Positions 38,107-47,158 of a stretch of 64,000 nucleotides of DNA are shown in pieces. The DNA is from Pseudomonas sp. BN102 (GTDB lineage Bacteria > Pseudomonadota > Gammaproteobacteria > Pseudomonadales > Pseudomonadaceae): assembly GCF_029871245.1 (NCBI RefSeq), contig NZ_SSON01000078.1:124001-188000 (forward strand). The letters are read 5' to 3'. The notes under the pieces are model-generated. The model did no database searches, was not told the origin of the DNA, and saw only the letters and a program-made list of their open reading frames with translations. The position numbers and the translations under genes are program-made. Each line of letters opens with the position of its first letter. Positions within the stretch are counted from its first letter, which is position 1.

Positions 38107-39525
38107 TCAGAGCTGGATGGCCTTGGTTTCGACGAACTCCGCCAGCCCTTCCTCGCCCCACTCGCGGCCATTGCCCGATTGCTTGTAGCCGCCGAAGGGC
38201 GCGCGGTAGTTGAAGGCGGCGCCATTGACGAAGCACTGCCCGGCGCGCAACTGCCGCGCCAGTTCCAGGGAGCGTTGCGGGCTGGCGGTCCACACCGCGC
38301 TGGAAAGGCCGAAGGGCGAATCGTTGGCGATGCGCACGGCTTCTTCCTCATCGGCGTAGGGGATCAGGCAGAGCACCGGACCGAAGATTTCCTCGCGGGC
38401 GATGCGCATCTGGTTGTGCACGTCGGCGAACAGGGTCGGTCGTACGTAGAAGCCACGTTCGAGGCCGACGGGCGCGTCCATGCCACCGGTCAACAGGCGG
38501 GCGCCCTCCTCCTCGCCAATGCGGATGTAGTCGCACACCGTGCGCCGCTGCCCGGCGGAACACATCGGGCCGAGGAAGGATTCCGGGTCCAGCGGATCAC
38601 CGATGCGCAGGGCCTCGGTTTCGGCCCGCGCCAGCTCCAGCGCCTCGGCATAGCGGCTGGCCGGCAGCAGCATGCGGGTCAGCGCCGTGCAGGTCTGCCC
38701 GGAGTTGATCATCACGTCCTGCACGCCATAGCGCACGGCGGCGGCCAGGTCGGCGTCGGCGCCGATCAGCAGTGGCGACTTGCCACCCAGTTCCAGGCAC
38801 ACGCGCTTGACCGTCGGCGCTGCCGCCTCGGCCACGCGCACGCCGGCGCCGGTGGAACCGGTGAAGGAAACCATGTCGACGTCAGGATGCCGCGCCAGCG
38901 CTTCGCCGACCTTGGAGCCGGGCCCGCTGACCAGGTTGAACACCCCGGCCGGCAGGCCGATGGCCTCGATCATTTCGGCCAGCAGGAAGGCGTGCAGCGG
39001 GGTTTCCTGGCTCGGTTTGACCACCACTGTGCAGCCGGCGGCCAGGGCCGGTGCCAGCTTGCCGATCATCTGATGCAGCGGGTAGTTCCAGGGGTTGATG
39101 AAGGCGCAGACGCCCACCGGCTCGCGCACCACCAGGGAATTGCCGACCTCGCGCACCGCGTCCATCTGCGCAGCGATCTCGACGTAGCTTTCCAGCCCCT
39201 CGATCGGCCCGTCCACCTGCACCATGCGGCACCACTGCACCGGCATGCCCAGTTCGGCGGTGATCAGGCCGGCCATCTCATCGCCACGGGCCTTGAGCTG
39301 TTCGGCCAGGGCGCGGATATAACCGGCGCGCACGGCGGAAGGCGTCCGCGACCAGGCGGCGAACGCCTGCCGCGCCGCCGCGACCGCACGCTCGACATCC
39401 GCTTCATTGCCCAGCGGCACGCGGCCGGCGACCTCCTCCGTGGCCGGGTTGATCACGTCGGCCAGGCCACTGCCCTGGGGCGCGACCCAAGCGCCGCCGA
39501 TGTACAGGTGACGATATTCACGCAT
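38107..39525 (-). CDS. Aldehyde dehydrogenase, probable 4-guanidinobutyraldehyde dehydrogenase
   Basis: An NAD(P)-dependent aldehyde dehydrogenase of 472 residues. The catalytic general base Glu245 (CLELGGKSP) and nucleophile Cys279 (NSGQTCTALTRML) are present, with the cofactor loop FTGSTGAG at 221-228. Beside AruH- and AruI-like genes it is the natural candidate to oxidise 4-guanidinobutyraldehyde to 4-guanidinobutyrate, as KauB does in P. aeruginosa. Substrate assignment is inference from context. The gene overlaps the aruH stop by 8 bases and has a GGAGGAG ribosome site. Confidence 0.85.
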   Translation of the reverse strand: MREYRHLYIGGAWVAPQGSGLADVINPATEEVAGRVPLGNEADVERAVAAARQAFAAWSRTPSAVRAGYIRALAEQLKARGDEMAGLITAELGMPVQWCRMVQVDGPIEGLESYVEIAAQMDAVREVGNSLVVREPVGVCAFINPWNYPLHQMIGKLAPALAAGCTVVVKPSQETPLHAFLLAEMIEAIGLPAGVFNLVSGPGSKVGEALARHPDVDMVSFTGSTGAGVRVAEAAAPTVKRVCLELGGKSPLLIGADADLAAAVRYGVQDVMINSGQTCTALTRMLLPASRYAEALELARAETEALRIGDPLDPESFLGPMCSAGQRRTVCDYIRIGEEEGARLLTGGMDAPVGLERGFYVRPTLFADVHNQMRIAREEIFGPVLCLIPYADEEEAVRIANDSPFGLSSAVWTASPQRSLELARQLRAGQCFVNGAAFNYRAPFGGYKQSGNGREWGEEGLAEFVETKAIQL

Positions 39526-40708
39526 AGCGTTTCTCCTCCATCAGTTCGGCGGTGCAGCGAGCGATGCGCCGGCAGGCTTCCCGCAAGGGCGCGCTGCCCA
39601 GCACCAGGCCCAGGCGGATATGCCCGGCGGCGCTGGGGCCGAAGGCTTCGCCGGCCAGCACGGAAACGCCATGGTGATCCAGCAGGCGGTCGGCGAAGTC
39701 CTGCGCGGACAGCCCGGTAGCGCGGATATCCACCATCACGAACATGCCGCCGTCCGGCTTCAGCGCACGCAGCCCGGGGCAACCGGCGAGGCATTCGAGG
39801 ACCAGGTCGCGGCGCTGGCGATAGGCTTCGCGCATCGCTTCGAGCTCCGGCAGGCGCGCTTCCAATGCCGTACAGGCGGCGTCCTGGATGAAGTCGGGGG
39901 AGCCGTAGAGCATGCACAGGGCGAGGTTCTCCAGGTGCCCGCAGAGTCCCTCGGGAGCGACCACCCAGCCCACCCGCCAGCCGGTCATGGCGTGGGATTT
40001 CGACAGGCTGTTGAGGGTCGCGGTGCGCTCGGCCATGCCCGGCAGGCCGGCCGGGCTGATGTGCTCGCCCTCGAACACCAGTTCGCTGTAGACCTCGTCG
40101 GAAATCATCCACAGGTCATGGGCAACGCACAGCTCGGCCAGGGCTTCCCAGGTGGCGCGCGGCAGGCTGGCGCCGGAGGGGTTGTGCGGGCTGTTCAGGG
40201 CCAGGGCACGGGTACGCGGGGTGATCAGCGCGGCGACGTCCTCGGCCTGCACGCGGAAGCCGTGCTCGGAGCGCACCGACACCGGCACCACCTTGGCCCC
40301 ACAGGCGCCGAACACCGCCTCGTAGGTGACGTACATCGGCTCGGCGACTATCACCTCGTCGCCGGGGTCGAGCACGCACTGGGCCACGGCGTAGAGCGCG
40401 CATTGCGCGCCGGCCAGTACCACCACGTTGCCCGCGTCCACCGCCTGGCCGCTACGCTGCCCATGGCGGCGGGCGATGGCCTCGCGCAGGTTGCGCTTGC
40501 CGCGCACGTCGGAGTAATGAGTGTTACCCGAGAGCAGGCTGTCGATGGCCGACTGGACGATGGGCACCGGGGTGTCGAAGTCCGGGTCGCCGACCGACAG
40601 CAGGAGGATGTCGTCCCCCTGCTCCATGCGGGCCAGGGCGCGATAGTGGATGTCCCAGGCCGCCGCGCCGTCGCCGGCAATGCGTTGGGTCAATTGGGAG
40701 TAGCGCAT
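39518..40708 (-). CDS. aruH: Class I/II aminotransferase, probable arginine:pyruvate transaminase AruH
   Basis: A 396-residue PLP aminotransferase of fold type I with the PLP lysine at Lys237 (LNSLSKSHAMTGWRVGW) and NSPHNPSGA at 172-180. In P. aeruginosa AruH transfers the amino group of L-arginine to pyruvate, giving 2-ketoarginine and alanine. The gene order with AruI-, permease- and AruRS-like genes supports the same role. The ATG at 40708 has a GAGG site; an upstream TTG does not. It lies 39 bases after the racemase gene. Confidence 0.8.
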   Translation of the reverse strand: MRYSQLTQRIAGDGAAAWDIHYRALARMEQGDDILLLSVGDPDFDTPVPIVQSAIDSLLSGNTHYSDVRGKRNLREAIARRHGQRSGQAVDAGNVVVLAGAQCALYAVAQCVLDPGDEVIVAEPMYVTYEAVFGACGAKVVPVSVRSEHGFRVQAEDVAALITPRTRALALNSPHNPSGASLPRATWEALAELCVAHDLWMISDEVYSELVFEGEHISPAGLPGMAERTATLNSLSKSHAMTGWRVGWVVAPEGLCGHLENLALCMLYGSPDFIQDAACTALEARLPELEAMREAYRQRRDLVLECLAGCPGLRALKPDGGMFVMVDIRATGLSAQDFADRLLDHHGVSVLAGEAFGPSAAGHIRLGLVLGSAPLREACRRIARCTAELMEEKRYA

Positions 40709-40747
40709 CGGATAATTCCTCGGAACGATGGCGAGCAAGGACGGCGT

Positions 40748-41977
40748 CTATTGCTCGACCAAGATTTTCGGGTTGGCGCTGCCCCAGACGGTGTAGAGGT
40801 CGGCCAGCAGCGCGCCGTTGATGTCTTCCATTTCGCTCTGGGCGATTTCGCTGGCGCCCTGCTTGCCGAACAGCACCACCTCGTCGCCGGCTTTCACCCC
40901 GGGGAAGTCGGTGACATCGACCATCAGGGTGTTCATCGAAACCTTGCCGACCACCGGCACGCGATGGCCCTGGATCAGCACATGGCCCTTGTTGGTGAAC
41001 ACCCGCCGATAGCCGTCGGAGTAGCCCACGGTGATGTTGGCCAGGCGCGAGTCGCGGCCGAGGGTGAAGGTACGGTCGTAGCCGACGCTGTTGCCCGCCG
41101 GGTAACTGTTGACCGAGGCGACGTGGGACTTGAACTGCATCACCCGCTTGTACTCGGTGCGGGCGGGAACGGTATCGCCGAACAGCGCGCCCCCGGTGCG
41201 CACCATGTCCAGGCGTGCCTCGGGCACTTCCAGGGTGGCGAAGGAATTGGCCGTGTGCAGGGTCAGCCTGCTGCGATCCATACCCGCTTCCCGGATTAGC
41301 CAATCGGCTTGCTGGTTGAAAGCCGCCAGGCCCTTGCGCACGTCGTCCTTGTCTTCCACCGCGTAGTGGGTCATCAGCGCCACCACCTTCAGGCCCTGCT
41401 GGCGCACGATGGCCAGGGCGTCCTGGCGACCCTGCTCGGTGTTCATCTCCACGCCGTTGCGGCTCATGCCGCTGGAATTCAGTGCCAGGTGGACGCGCAG
41501 GGTGCGCCCGTGACGTTCGGCGATCGCCGCTGCCTGGCGGGCGAAATCGGCATTGCCGACCAGCTCCTCGACCTCGTACTGCAGGGCTTCCTCCAACTCG
41601 GCCAGGGTGCCGGTGCGCACCCTTACCAGCTCGCCCTTGAAGCCGCTGGCGCGGACCACGCGGGCCTCCTCGTTGCTGGCGATGGCGACGCAGGGCACGT
41701 CCAGGGCGATCACCGAGGGCATCAGCAGGCCGATGCCATGGCCGTAGGCGTCGGCCTTGAGCACCGCGCACAGTTTCGACTTGCCGTCGAGTTCGGCCTG
41801 CAGGGTGCGGATATTGTGTTCGAAGGCGGCCTTGTTGATCTCCACCCAGGCGTTGCTGGTCTGTGCGGTCAACGCCGACTGGCCGTTGTCCAGCGACATT
41901 GGCGGCGCGGCATGGGCCTGGCCTTGCCAGAGAACCAGACCGAGGGACAGGGCGAGCAGGGAACGGCTGAAAGGCAT
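40748..41977 (-). CDS. Periplasmic broad-specificity amino-acid racemase (Alr/Bsr type)
   Basis: A 409-residue alanine-racemase-fold enzyme with a cleavable signal peptide (MPFSRSLLALSLGLVLWQGQ then AHA), so it is probably periplasmic. The PLP lysine is Lys74 (CAVLKADAYGHG), and the carboxy-terminal domain has GNSVGYDRTFTLG, containing the second catalytic Tyr, and SMNTLMVDVTDFPG. Periplasmic racemases of this type in P. putida and P. taetrolens act on Lys and Arg. Here it sits between aruH- and aruI-like genes, suggesting interconversion of D- and L-arginine or lysine. Confidence 0.85.
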   Translation of the reverse strand: MPFSRSLLALSLGLVLWQGQAHAAPPMSLDNGQSALTAQTSNAWVEINKAAFEHNIRTLQAELDGKSKLCAVLKADAYGHGIGLLMPSVIALDVPCVAIASNEEARVVRASGFKGELVRVRTGTLAELEEALQYEVEELVGNADFARQAAAIAERHGRTLRVHLALNSSGMSRNGVEMNTEQGRQDALAIVRQQGLKVVALMTHYAVEDKDDVRKGLAAFNQQADWLIREAGMDRSRLTLHTANSFATLEVPEARLDMVRTGGALFGDTVPARTEYKRVMQFKSHVASVNSYPAGNSVGYDRTFTLGRDSRLANITVGYSDGYRRVFTNKGHVLIQGHRVPVVGKVSMNTLMVDVTDFPGVKAGDEVVLFGKQGASEIAQSEMEDINGALLADLYTVWGSANPKILVEQ

Positions 41978-42065
41978 GGTTGACTCTCCTTGGTGGATGG
42001 CCGGACGGCCTCCTTGTTGTTGTCGTACGCCACCCCGGCGCTGGCCGGGGGGCGGGGGCATCTGC

Positions 42066-43676
42066 TCAGCGCGCGCAGGCGTGCTTGAGTTCGATCAGGG
42101 TCACGCCCGGATGGCCGAAACTGCTGTGCAGGTCGCTTTCCAGTTCGTCGAGGTTCTGTGGCTGCTTCACCGTGCAGCCGAAGGCGCGGGCGAGGCCGGC
42201 AAAATCCGGGTTGCGCGGCAGCACGCCGATCGGCTCGATATCGAGGCCGATCATGTCGTCGCGGATCTGGCCCAGCGCGTCGTTGTTCCACAGCAGCACC
42301 ACGAGCGGGCTGTCCAGCTCTTCCGTGGCAGTGGCCAGTTCCTGGGCCGTGTAGAGAAAGCCGCCATCGCCCACCAGCACCAGACCCGGCCGCTGCGGTG
42401 CACCAAACTTGGCGCCGATGCCGGCTGGCAGGCCGTAACCCAGGGTGCCGTAGCCGGTGGGGTGCAGCCAGCTGCGCGGCGCCCGGCTGGCGAAGGCGTA
42501 GTTGCCGGTGTAGGCCAGCTGGGTCATGTCGGTGCTGACGAAGGCATCCGCCGGCAGGGCGGCGGCGATGCGATCGAGGATCGCCTGGTGGATCGCCTGC
42601 AGCGGCCCGTGGCCCTGGCGGATCGTCGCGCGCAGCTGCGCCACCTGGGCGGCGGCCTGCGCTGTCGCCCTGCCCTGCTCCGGCAGAAGCGCCAGCAAGG
42701 CATCCAGGGTCAGCCGGGCATCGCCCTTCAGCGCTACGGCGCTGGGATAGAAGTCGTTGAACTTGCGCGGGTCGATATCGATGCGGATCAGCTCGCCGGA
42801 CAACGGCAGGCGCTCGCGCCAGAAATCGGTGTCGGCCATCTCGGTGCCTACGGCCAGCACCAGATCGGCCTGCTCGATCATCTCCCAGCCCGGCGCCACG
42901 CAGAGGCTGGCGCCGGCATTCAGCGGTGCCTCGGGCGACAGCAGGCCCTTGCCGGCGACGCTGGTGAACACCGGCGCGGCCAACCGCTCGCTGAGCGCCT
43001 GCACGGCTTCGGCGGCGTGCAACGCACCGCCGCCGGCGATGATCATCGGTCGCTTCGCGGCGGCGAGTTTGTCCGCCGCCGCATGCAACGCCTGGGCCTC
43101 GGGCAGGCCGTGTCCAGGGCGGCGCACCACCTCATGGCTCCAGTCGCGGGCGACCGGGGCGGCCAGTACATCCAGCGGCACCGAGATATGCACCGGGCGC
43201 GGCCGCTCGCTGTCGAACACCGCGTAGGCGCGGGCGATCAGCTCGGGCAGGTCTTCGGCGGTCAGGGCCACCGCCGAGAAGGCGGTGATCGGCGCGGTGA
43301 TGGCGCGCTGGTCCTGGGTCTCGTGCAGGCAGCCCCAGCCTTTGCCAAGGCTGGCGGTGTGGTTGACGCTGGAAATCACCAGCATCGGGATCGAATCGGC
43401 GTAGGCCTGGCCGATGGGCGTCGCGGCATTGGTCACGCCCGGGCCGGTGATGATGAAACACACGCCGGGTTTGCCGCTGACGCGCGCATAACCGTCGGCC
43501 ATGAAGCCGGCGCCCTGCTCGTGGCGGGTCAGCACATGGCGGATGCCGCTGCCGGGCAGGCCGCGGTAGAGCTCCAGGGTGTGCACGCCGGGAATGCCGA
43601 ACACGGTGTCGACGCCGTAGTTGGCCAGCAGGCGGACCAGGGCCTGGCCGCCGGTGAGGGTGTTCTGGTCTTGCAT
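42066..43676 (-). CDS. aruI: Thiamine-diphosphate decarboxylase, probable 2-ketoarginine decarboxylase AruI
   Basis: A ThDP-dependent enzyme of 536 residues with the acetolactate-synthase-like fold. The activating Glu53 is in LTRHEQGAGFMADGYARVSG, and the ThDP/Mg motif is in VLVGDGGFLYTAQELATATE with a downstream NN. In P. aeruginosa AruI decarboxylates 2-ketoarginine (5-guanidino-2-oxopentanoate) to 4-guanidinobutyraldehyde. The neighbours support that function. Start MQDQNTLTGGQALVRLLANY has a plausible GAGGAG site. Confidence 0.82.
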   Translation of the reverse strand: MQDQNTLTGGQALVRLLANYGVDTVFGIPGVHTLELYRGLPGSGIRHVLTRHEQGAGFMADGYARVSGKPGVCFIITGPGVTNAATPIGQAYADSIPMLVISSVNHTASLGKGWGCLHETQDQRAITAPITAFSAVALTAEDLPELIARAYAVFDSERPRPVHISVPLDVLAAPVARDWSHEVVRRPGHGLPEAQALHAAADKLAAAKRPMIIAGGGALHAAEAVQALSERLAAPVFTSVAGKGLLSPEAPLNAGASLCVAPGWEMIEQADLVLAVGTEMADTDFWRERLPLSGELIRIDIDPRKFNDFYPSAVALKGDARLTLDALLALLPEQGRATAQAAAQVAQLRATIRQGHGPLQAIHQAILDRIAAALPADAFVSTDMTQLAYTGNYAFASRAPRSWLHPTGYGTLGYGLPAGIGAKFGAPQRPGLVLVGDGGFLYTAQELATATEELDSPLVVLLWNNDALGQIRDDMIGLDIEPIGVLPRNPDFAGLARAFGCTVKQPQNLDELESDLHSSFGHPGVTLIELKHACAR

Positions 43677-43700
43677 GAGGTTTCTCCTCTGAAGATTCAG

Positions 43701-43795
43701 CTCCCTCTCCCTTCAGGGAGAGGGCTCGGGAGAGGGTGCAACGGCAAAGAGCCCATCTCCCCCCGCCCCTCTCCCGCAAGCGGGAGAGGGGAGTT
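43701..43795. repeat. Two CCCTCTCCC/GGGAGAGGG palindromic repeats
   Basis: Two adjacent palindromes, CTCCCTCTCCC-TTCA-GGGAGAGGG at 43701-43725 with a GGGAGAGGG tail to 43736, and CCCCTCTCCC-GCAA-GCGGGAGAGGG at 43766-43791. They fill the 136-base gap between the CoA ligase and aruI genes. Related copies are at 23480, 45929 and 48170. Confidence 0.75.
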
Positions 43796-43812
43796 CATGT
43801 GCCACGCCCGGG

Positions 43813-45906
43813 TTAGTTCGCACTACCCAACCGGATCAGCGCATCCACCGCCACCGCGCCCTCGGCATTGACCAGCAGCGGGTTCACGTCCAGCTCCAGC
43901 AACTGGTCGGCGTGCTCGCAGGCGTAGTCGGCGACCGCGCGGATGGCATCCACCAGGGCGTCCATCTGAACTGCCGGGCGACCACGGAAACCAGTGAGCA
44001 GCGGCGCGCTGCGCAGGCTCAGCAGGGCTTCGCGGATCGCCGCGTCGGTGGTGGGCAGCAGCAGGCTGTGGCTGTCCTTGAGCAGCTCGACGAGAATCCC
44101 GCCAGCGCCGATCACCAGGGCCAGGGCGAAACCGTTCTCGCGCTTGATGCCAACGATCAGCTCGGCCAGCGGCGGGCTCGCCATGCGCTCCAGCAGCACC
44201 TGTTCGAAAGCCAGTTGCGGCGCATGCCGGGCCAGGCTCTCGCGCATGTCGAACAGCGCCGCTTCCAGGGCCGCCTCGTTGCGCAGGTTGAGCGCCACGC
44301 CACCGGCTTCGGTCTTGTGCGGCAGGTCCGCGCTGACGGCCTTGAGCACCAGCGGGAAGCCGAGGTCGGCAGCCGCCTCGCGAGCCTGGCCTGGCGTGCT
44401 CAGCACAGCCTGGGGCAGTGGTACGCCAAAGGGTTTCAGGGCCTGCTTGGACTGCCACTCATCGAGCAGCCGGCCCTGGCCTTCCAGGGACAGCGGGCAG
44501 ATTGGCACCAGCGCCGCGTCGCCACGGGCCAGCAGCGCGTCGCGGCGCTGGCGGTAATGGGCGATGCGGCCCCAGGCGGCGAGGCCGTCTTCCACCCCTT
44601 GCAGCGCGGCCACGCCCTGGGCGTGCAGCAGCTCGCGGGCATGGGCCGGCAGCAGCTCGGGGAAGGCCGAGGCGATGAAGCCGACCTTGCCGTGACGCTT
44701 GAGCGCGGCGCAGTAAAGCTCCAGCAGCAGGTCGCACTGCGGGCGCTCGCCGGTTTCCTCACCGGGATAGTCGAGCACCAGCAGCGCGGCGTCGGCCGGA
44801 GTGCGCAGGGCACAGTCGAGCATCTTCTCCAGCGCCGGGCCGTCACCCCAGATGGCGGTGGTGAAGTCCAGCGGGTTGGCGATGTTGGCGTAGTCCGGCA
44901 GCACCTCGGCCAGTTCATCACGCTGCAGGTCGTCGAGCTTGGGCAGCGGCAGGCCGTTACGTTCCGCGTAGTCGGCGATCAGCCCGGCGTCACCGCCGGA
45001 GCAGGCCAGCGCAGCCAGGCTCGGACCAGCCGGCAGGTTGCCGCAGGCGGCGGCCTTGAGGGTTTCCATGAAACTCACCGGGCCGCTGACGCGGATCACC
45101 CCGAGGCGCTCGAAGAGGCTGTCGTAGAGGGCATCGGAGCCGGCCAGGGAGCTGGTGTGGCTGAGGGCGAGCTCGGCGCCGATCTCGGAGACGCCGGTCT
45201 TCAGGGCGATCACCGGCACGCCTTTCTGCAGCGCCTTGTAGGCGGCGCGGGCGAAACCGGGGACGTTCTTCAGGCCTTCCAGGTGCAGGCCGATGGCGGT
45301 GACGCGCGGCTCGTCGAGCAGCACGTCCATCAGCTCGGCCACGCCCAGTTGGGCCTGGTTGCCCACCGAGGCCATGTAGGCCACCGGCAGCGAGCGGTCG
45401 CTCATGGACAGGTTGTAGGCGAAGTTGCCGCTCTGGGTCAGCACCGCCACGCCCTTCTCCACCAGGTGCCCACCATGGGCCACCGGCCACAGGGCGGCAC
45501 CGTGCAGGTAGTCGAGCAGGCCGTAGCAGTTCGGCCCGAGCAGGGCCATCTCACCGGCGGCGGCGAGCAGTTTCTGTTGCAGGGCCTGGCCTTCCTCGCC
45601 TGTCTCGGCGAAGCCGGAGGCGTAGCAGATGGCGCCGCCGGCGCCCTTGGCGGCGAGCGCGGCGACCACGTCCAGGGTCAGCTCGCGGTTGGTGGCGATG
45701 AACACCGCATCGGGCCCGCACGGCAGGTCGGCGACGCTGGCCACGCAGGGCACGCCTTCCAGCTCTGAATGCTGCGGGTTGACCAGCCACATCTGGCCAC
45801 TGAAGCCGCCCTCGGCGCAGCGCTTGAGGGCGCGCGCCATGCTGCGGCCGCCGATGAAGGCGAGGTGTTTGGGCGCCAGCAGGCGCTTGAGGTTTTCTCT
45901 TTTCAT
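43813..45906 (-). CDS. NDP-forming acyl-CoA synthetase, possibly 4-guanidinobutyrate:CoA ligase
   Basis: A 697-residue single-chain acyl-CoA synthetase of the ADP-forming (Acd/succinyl-CoA-synthetase-like) superfamily: CoA-binding domain (MKRENLKRLLAPKHLAFIGG), ligase domain with a phosphorylatable His in LSHTSSLAGSDALYD, and a carboxy-terminal ATP-grasp domain (KAVSADLPHKTEAGGVALNL). The start could be ATG at 45906 or one 8 codons upstream at 45930, which abuts a repeat; the former is used. Its place between AruI and an acyl-CoA dehydrogenase suggests it activates the product of the arginine pathway. Confidence 0.85.
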   Translation of the reverse strand: MKRENLKRLLAPKHLAFIGGRSMARALKRCAEGGFSGQMWLVNPQHSELEGVPCVASVADLPCGPDAVFIATNRELTLDVVAALAAKGAGGAICYASGFAETGEEGQALQQKLLAAAGEMALLGPNCYGLLDYLHGAALWPVAHGGHLVEKGVAVLTQSGNFAYNLSMSDRSLPVAYMASVGNQAQLGVAELMDVLLDEPRVTAIGLHLEGLKNVPGFARAAYKALQKGVPVIALKTGVSEIGAELALSHTSSLAGSDALYDSLFERLGVIRVSGPVSFMETLKAAACGNLPAGPSLAALACSGGDAGLIADYAERNGLPLPKLDDLQRDELAEVLPDYANIANPLDFTTAIWGDGPALEKMLDCALRTPADAALLVLDYPGEETGERPQCDLLLELYCAALKRHGKVGFIASAFPELLPAHARELLHAQGVAALQGVEDGLAAWGRIAHYRQRRDALLARGDAALVPICPLSLEGQGRLLDEWQSKQALKPFGVPLPQAVLSTPGQAREAAADLGFPLVLKAVSADLPHKTEAGGVALNLRNEAALEAALFDMRESLARHAPQLAFEQVLLERMASPPLAELIVGIKRENGFALALVIGAGGILVELLKDSHSLLLPTTDAAIREALLSLRSAPLLTGFRGRPAVQMDALVDAIRAVADYACEHADQLLELDVNPLLVNAEGAVAVDALIRLGSAN

Positions 45907-45928
45907 GTCAGGTCTCGGTACAAGGCTC

Positions 45929-45971
45929 ATTTCCCTCTCCCCCAGCCCCTCTCACGCAAGCGGGAGGGGAG
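45929..45971. repeat. CCCTCTCCC/GGGAGGGG palindromic repeat
   Basis: Half of a two-unit CTCTCCC repeat, CCCTCTCCCCCAGCCCCTC followed by TCACGCAAGCGGGAGGGG, between the acyl-CoA dehydrogenase and ligase genes. It is the same family as at 43701-43795. Confidence 0.7.
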
Positions 45972-45979
45972 CGAAGAAT

Positions 45980-47140
45980 TCAGCGCAGCAGCGGCCGCAG
46001 CAGTTCGCGGGAAATGATGTGGCGCTGGATTTCCGAGGTGCCTTCCCAGATCCGCTCGATCCGCGCGTTGCGCCAGATGCGCTCCACCGGACCTTCGTCC
46101 ATCAGGCCCATGCCACCGAAGATCTGCACCGTCTCGTCGGCCACCTTGCCCAGCACTTCGCTGGCGAACAGCTTGGCCATGCCGGCTTCGCCGTCGGTCA
46201 TGGTTCCCTGGTCCATCTTCCAGGCGGTGTGCAGGGTCATCAGCTCGGCGGCGCGGATCTGCGTGGCCATGTCGGCAAGCTTGAAGGAGATGCCCTGGTA
46301 GCTGCCGATGGGCTGGCCGAACTGCTTGCGGTCGGCCGCCCACTGCAGCGACAGGTCAAGGGCGCGCTGGGCCTGGCCAACGCAGTTGGCGGCGACCATC
46401 ACGCGGCCGGCGGTAAGCCAGGCGTTGGCCACTTCCCAGCCCTTGTCCACTTCGCCGAGGACTTTCGAGGCTGGCACGCGGCAGTCGTCGAAGAAGATCT
46501 CGTAGGTGTGGTAGCCCTTGTTGCTGACGCACCTGGGCCCACGGCGGATGGTCATGCCCGGGGTGCCCTTGTCGACCAGGAAGGAGGTTACGGCATTGCG
46601 CTTCTTGCCGTTGCGTTCATAGGTGTCGGTGACGGCGAAGACGATGGCGAAGTCGGCGTGCCCGGCGTGGCTGATGAAGTGCTTGCTGCCGTTCAGCACG
46701 AAGTCGTCGCCGTCACGCACGGCGCGGGTCTTGATGGCATTGGCATCGGAGCCCGCGCCCGGCTCGGTGAGGGCGAAGCAGTCGATTTTCTCGCCCTGCA
46801 CGCAAGGCAGCAGGTAGTCCTCGATCTGCTGGCCCTTGCAGGCCATGAGGATCTTCGAGGGCCGCGCGACGAATACGTGCAGCGCCCAGGACACCTTGGA
46901 CAGCTCACGCTCGATCAGCGCCTGGGACAGGTAGTCGAGGCCACCACCACCGACCTCCTCCGGCATGTTGAAGGCATAGAAACCGGCGGCGATGGCCTTG
47001 CCGCGAATCCGCGCGGCCAGCTCCGGGGACACGGCATCGGCGCGGTCCACTTCTTCCTCGTAGGGCAGCAGTTCCTTCTCGACGAAGCTCTTCACCGCCT
47101 CGACGAGCATTTCCTGTTCCTGGGTCAGATTGAAATCCAT
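45980..47140 (-). CDS. Acyl-CoA dehydrogenase
   Basis: A 386-residue FAD-dependent acyl-CoA dehydrogenase. Family signatures CFALTEPGAGSDANAIKTRA (residues about 124-145) and, near the end, QIFGGMGLMDEGPVERIWRN are present. The catalytic base is Glu366 (ERIWEGTSEIQ). It would introduce a double bond into a CoA thioester, here perhaps 4-guanidinobutyryl-CoA. It lies 18 bases after the crotonase gene and before the CoA ligase, as one operon. Confidence 0.9.
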   Translation of the reverse strand: MDFNLTQEQEMLVEAVKSFVEKELLPYEEEVDRADAVSPELAARIRGKAIAAGFYAFNMPEEVGGGGLDYLSQALIERELSKVSWALHVFVARPSKILMACKGQQIEDYLLPCVQGEKIDCFALTEPGAGSDANAIKTRAVRDGDDFVLNGSKHFISHAGHADFAIVFAVTDTYERNGKKRNAVTSFLVDKGTPGMTIRRGPRCVSNKGYHTYEIFFDDCRVPASKVLGEVDKGWEVANAWLTAGRVMVAANCVGQAQRALDLSLQWAADRKQFGQPIGSYQGISFKLADMATQIRAAELMTLHTAWKMDQGTMTDGEAGMAKLFASEVLGKVADETVQIFGGMGLMDEGPVERIWRNARIERIWEGTSEIQRHIISRELLRPLLR

Positions 47141-47158
47141 GGCTTCACCTACCCGCTC

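Noticed and set aside
38091-38351. Extended amino terminus (87 residues) for the MFS transporter
   Set aside because: The extension overlaps the aldehyde dehydrogenase gene in another frame and has no membrane or targeting character; the ATG at 38090 or 38087 precedes the first helix.
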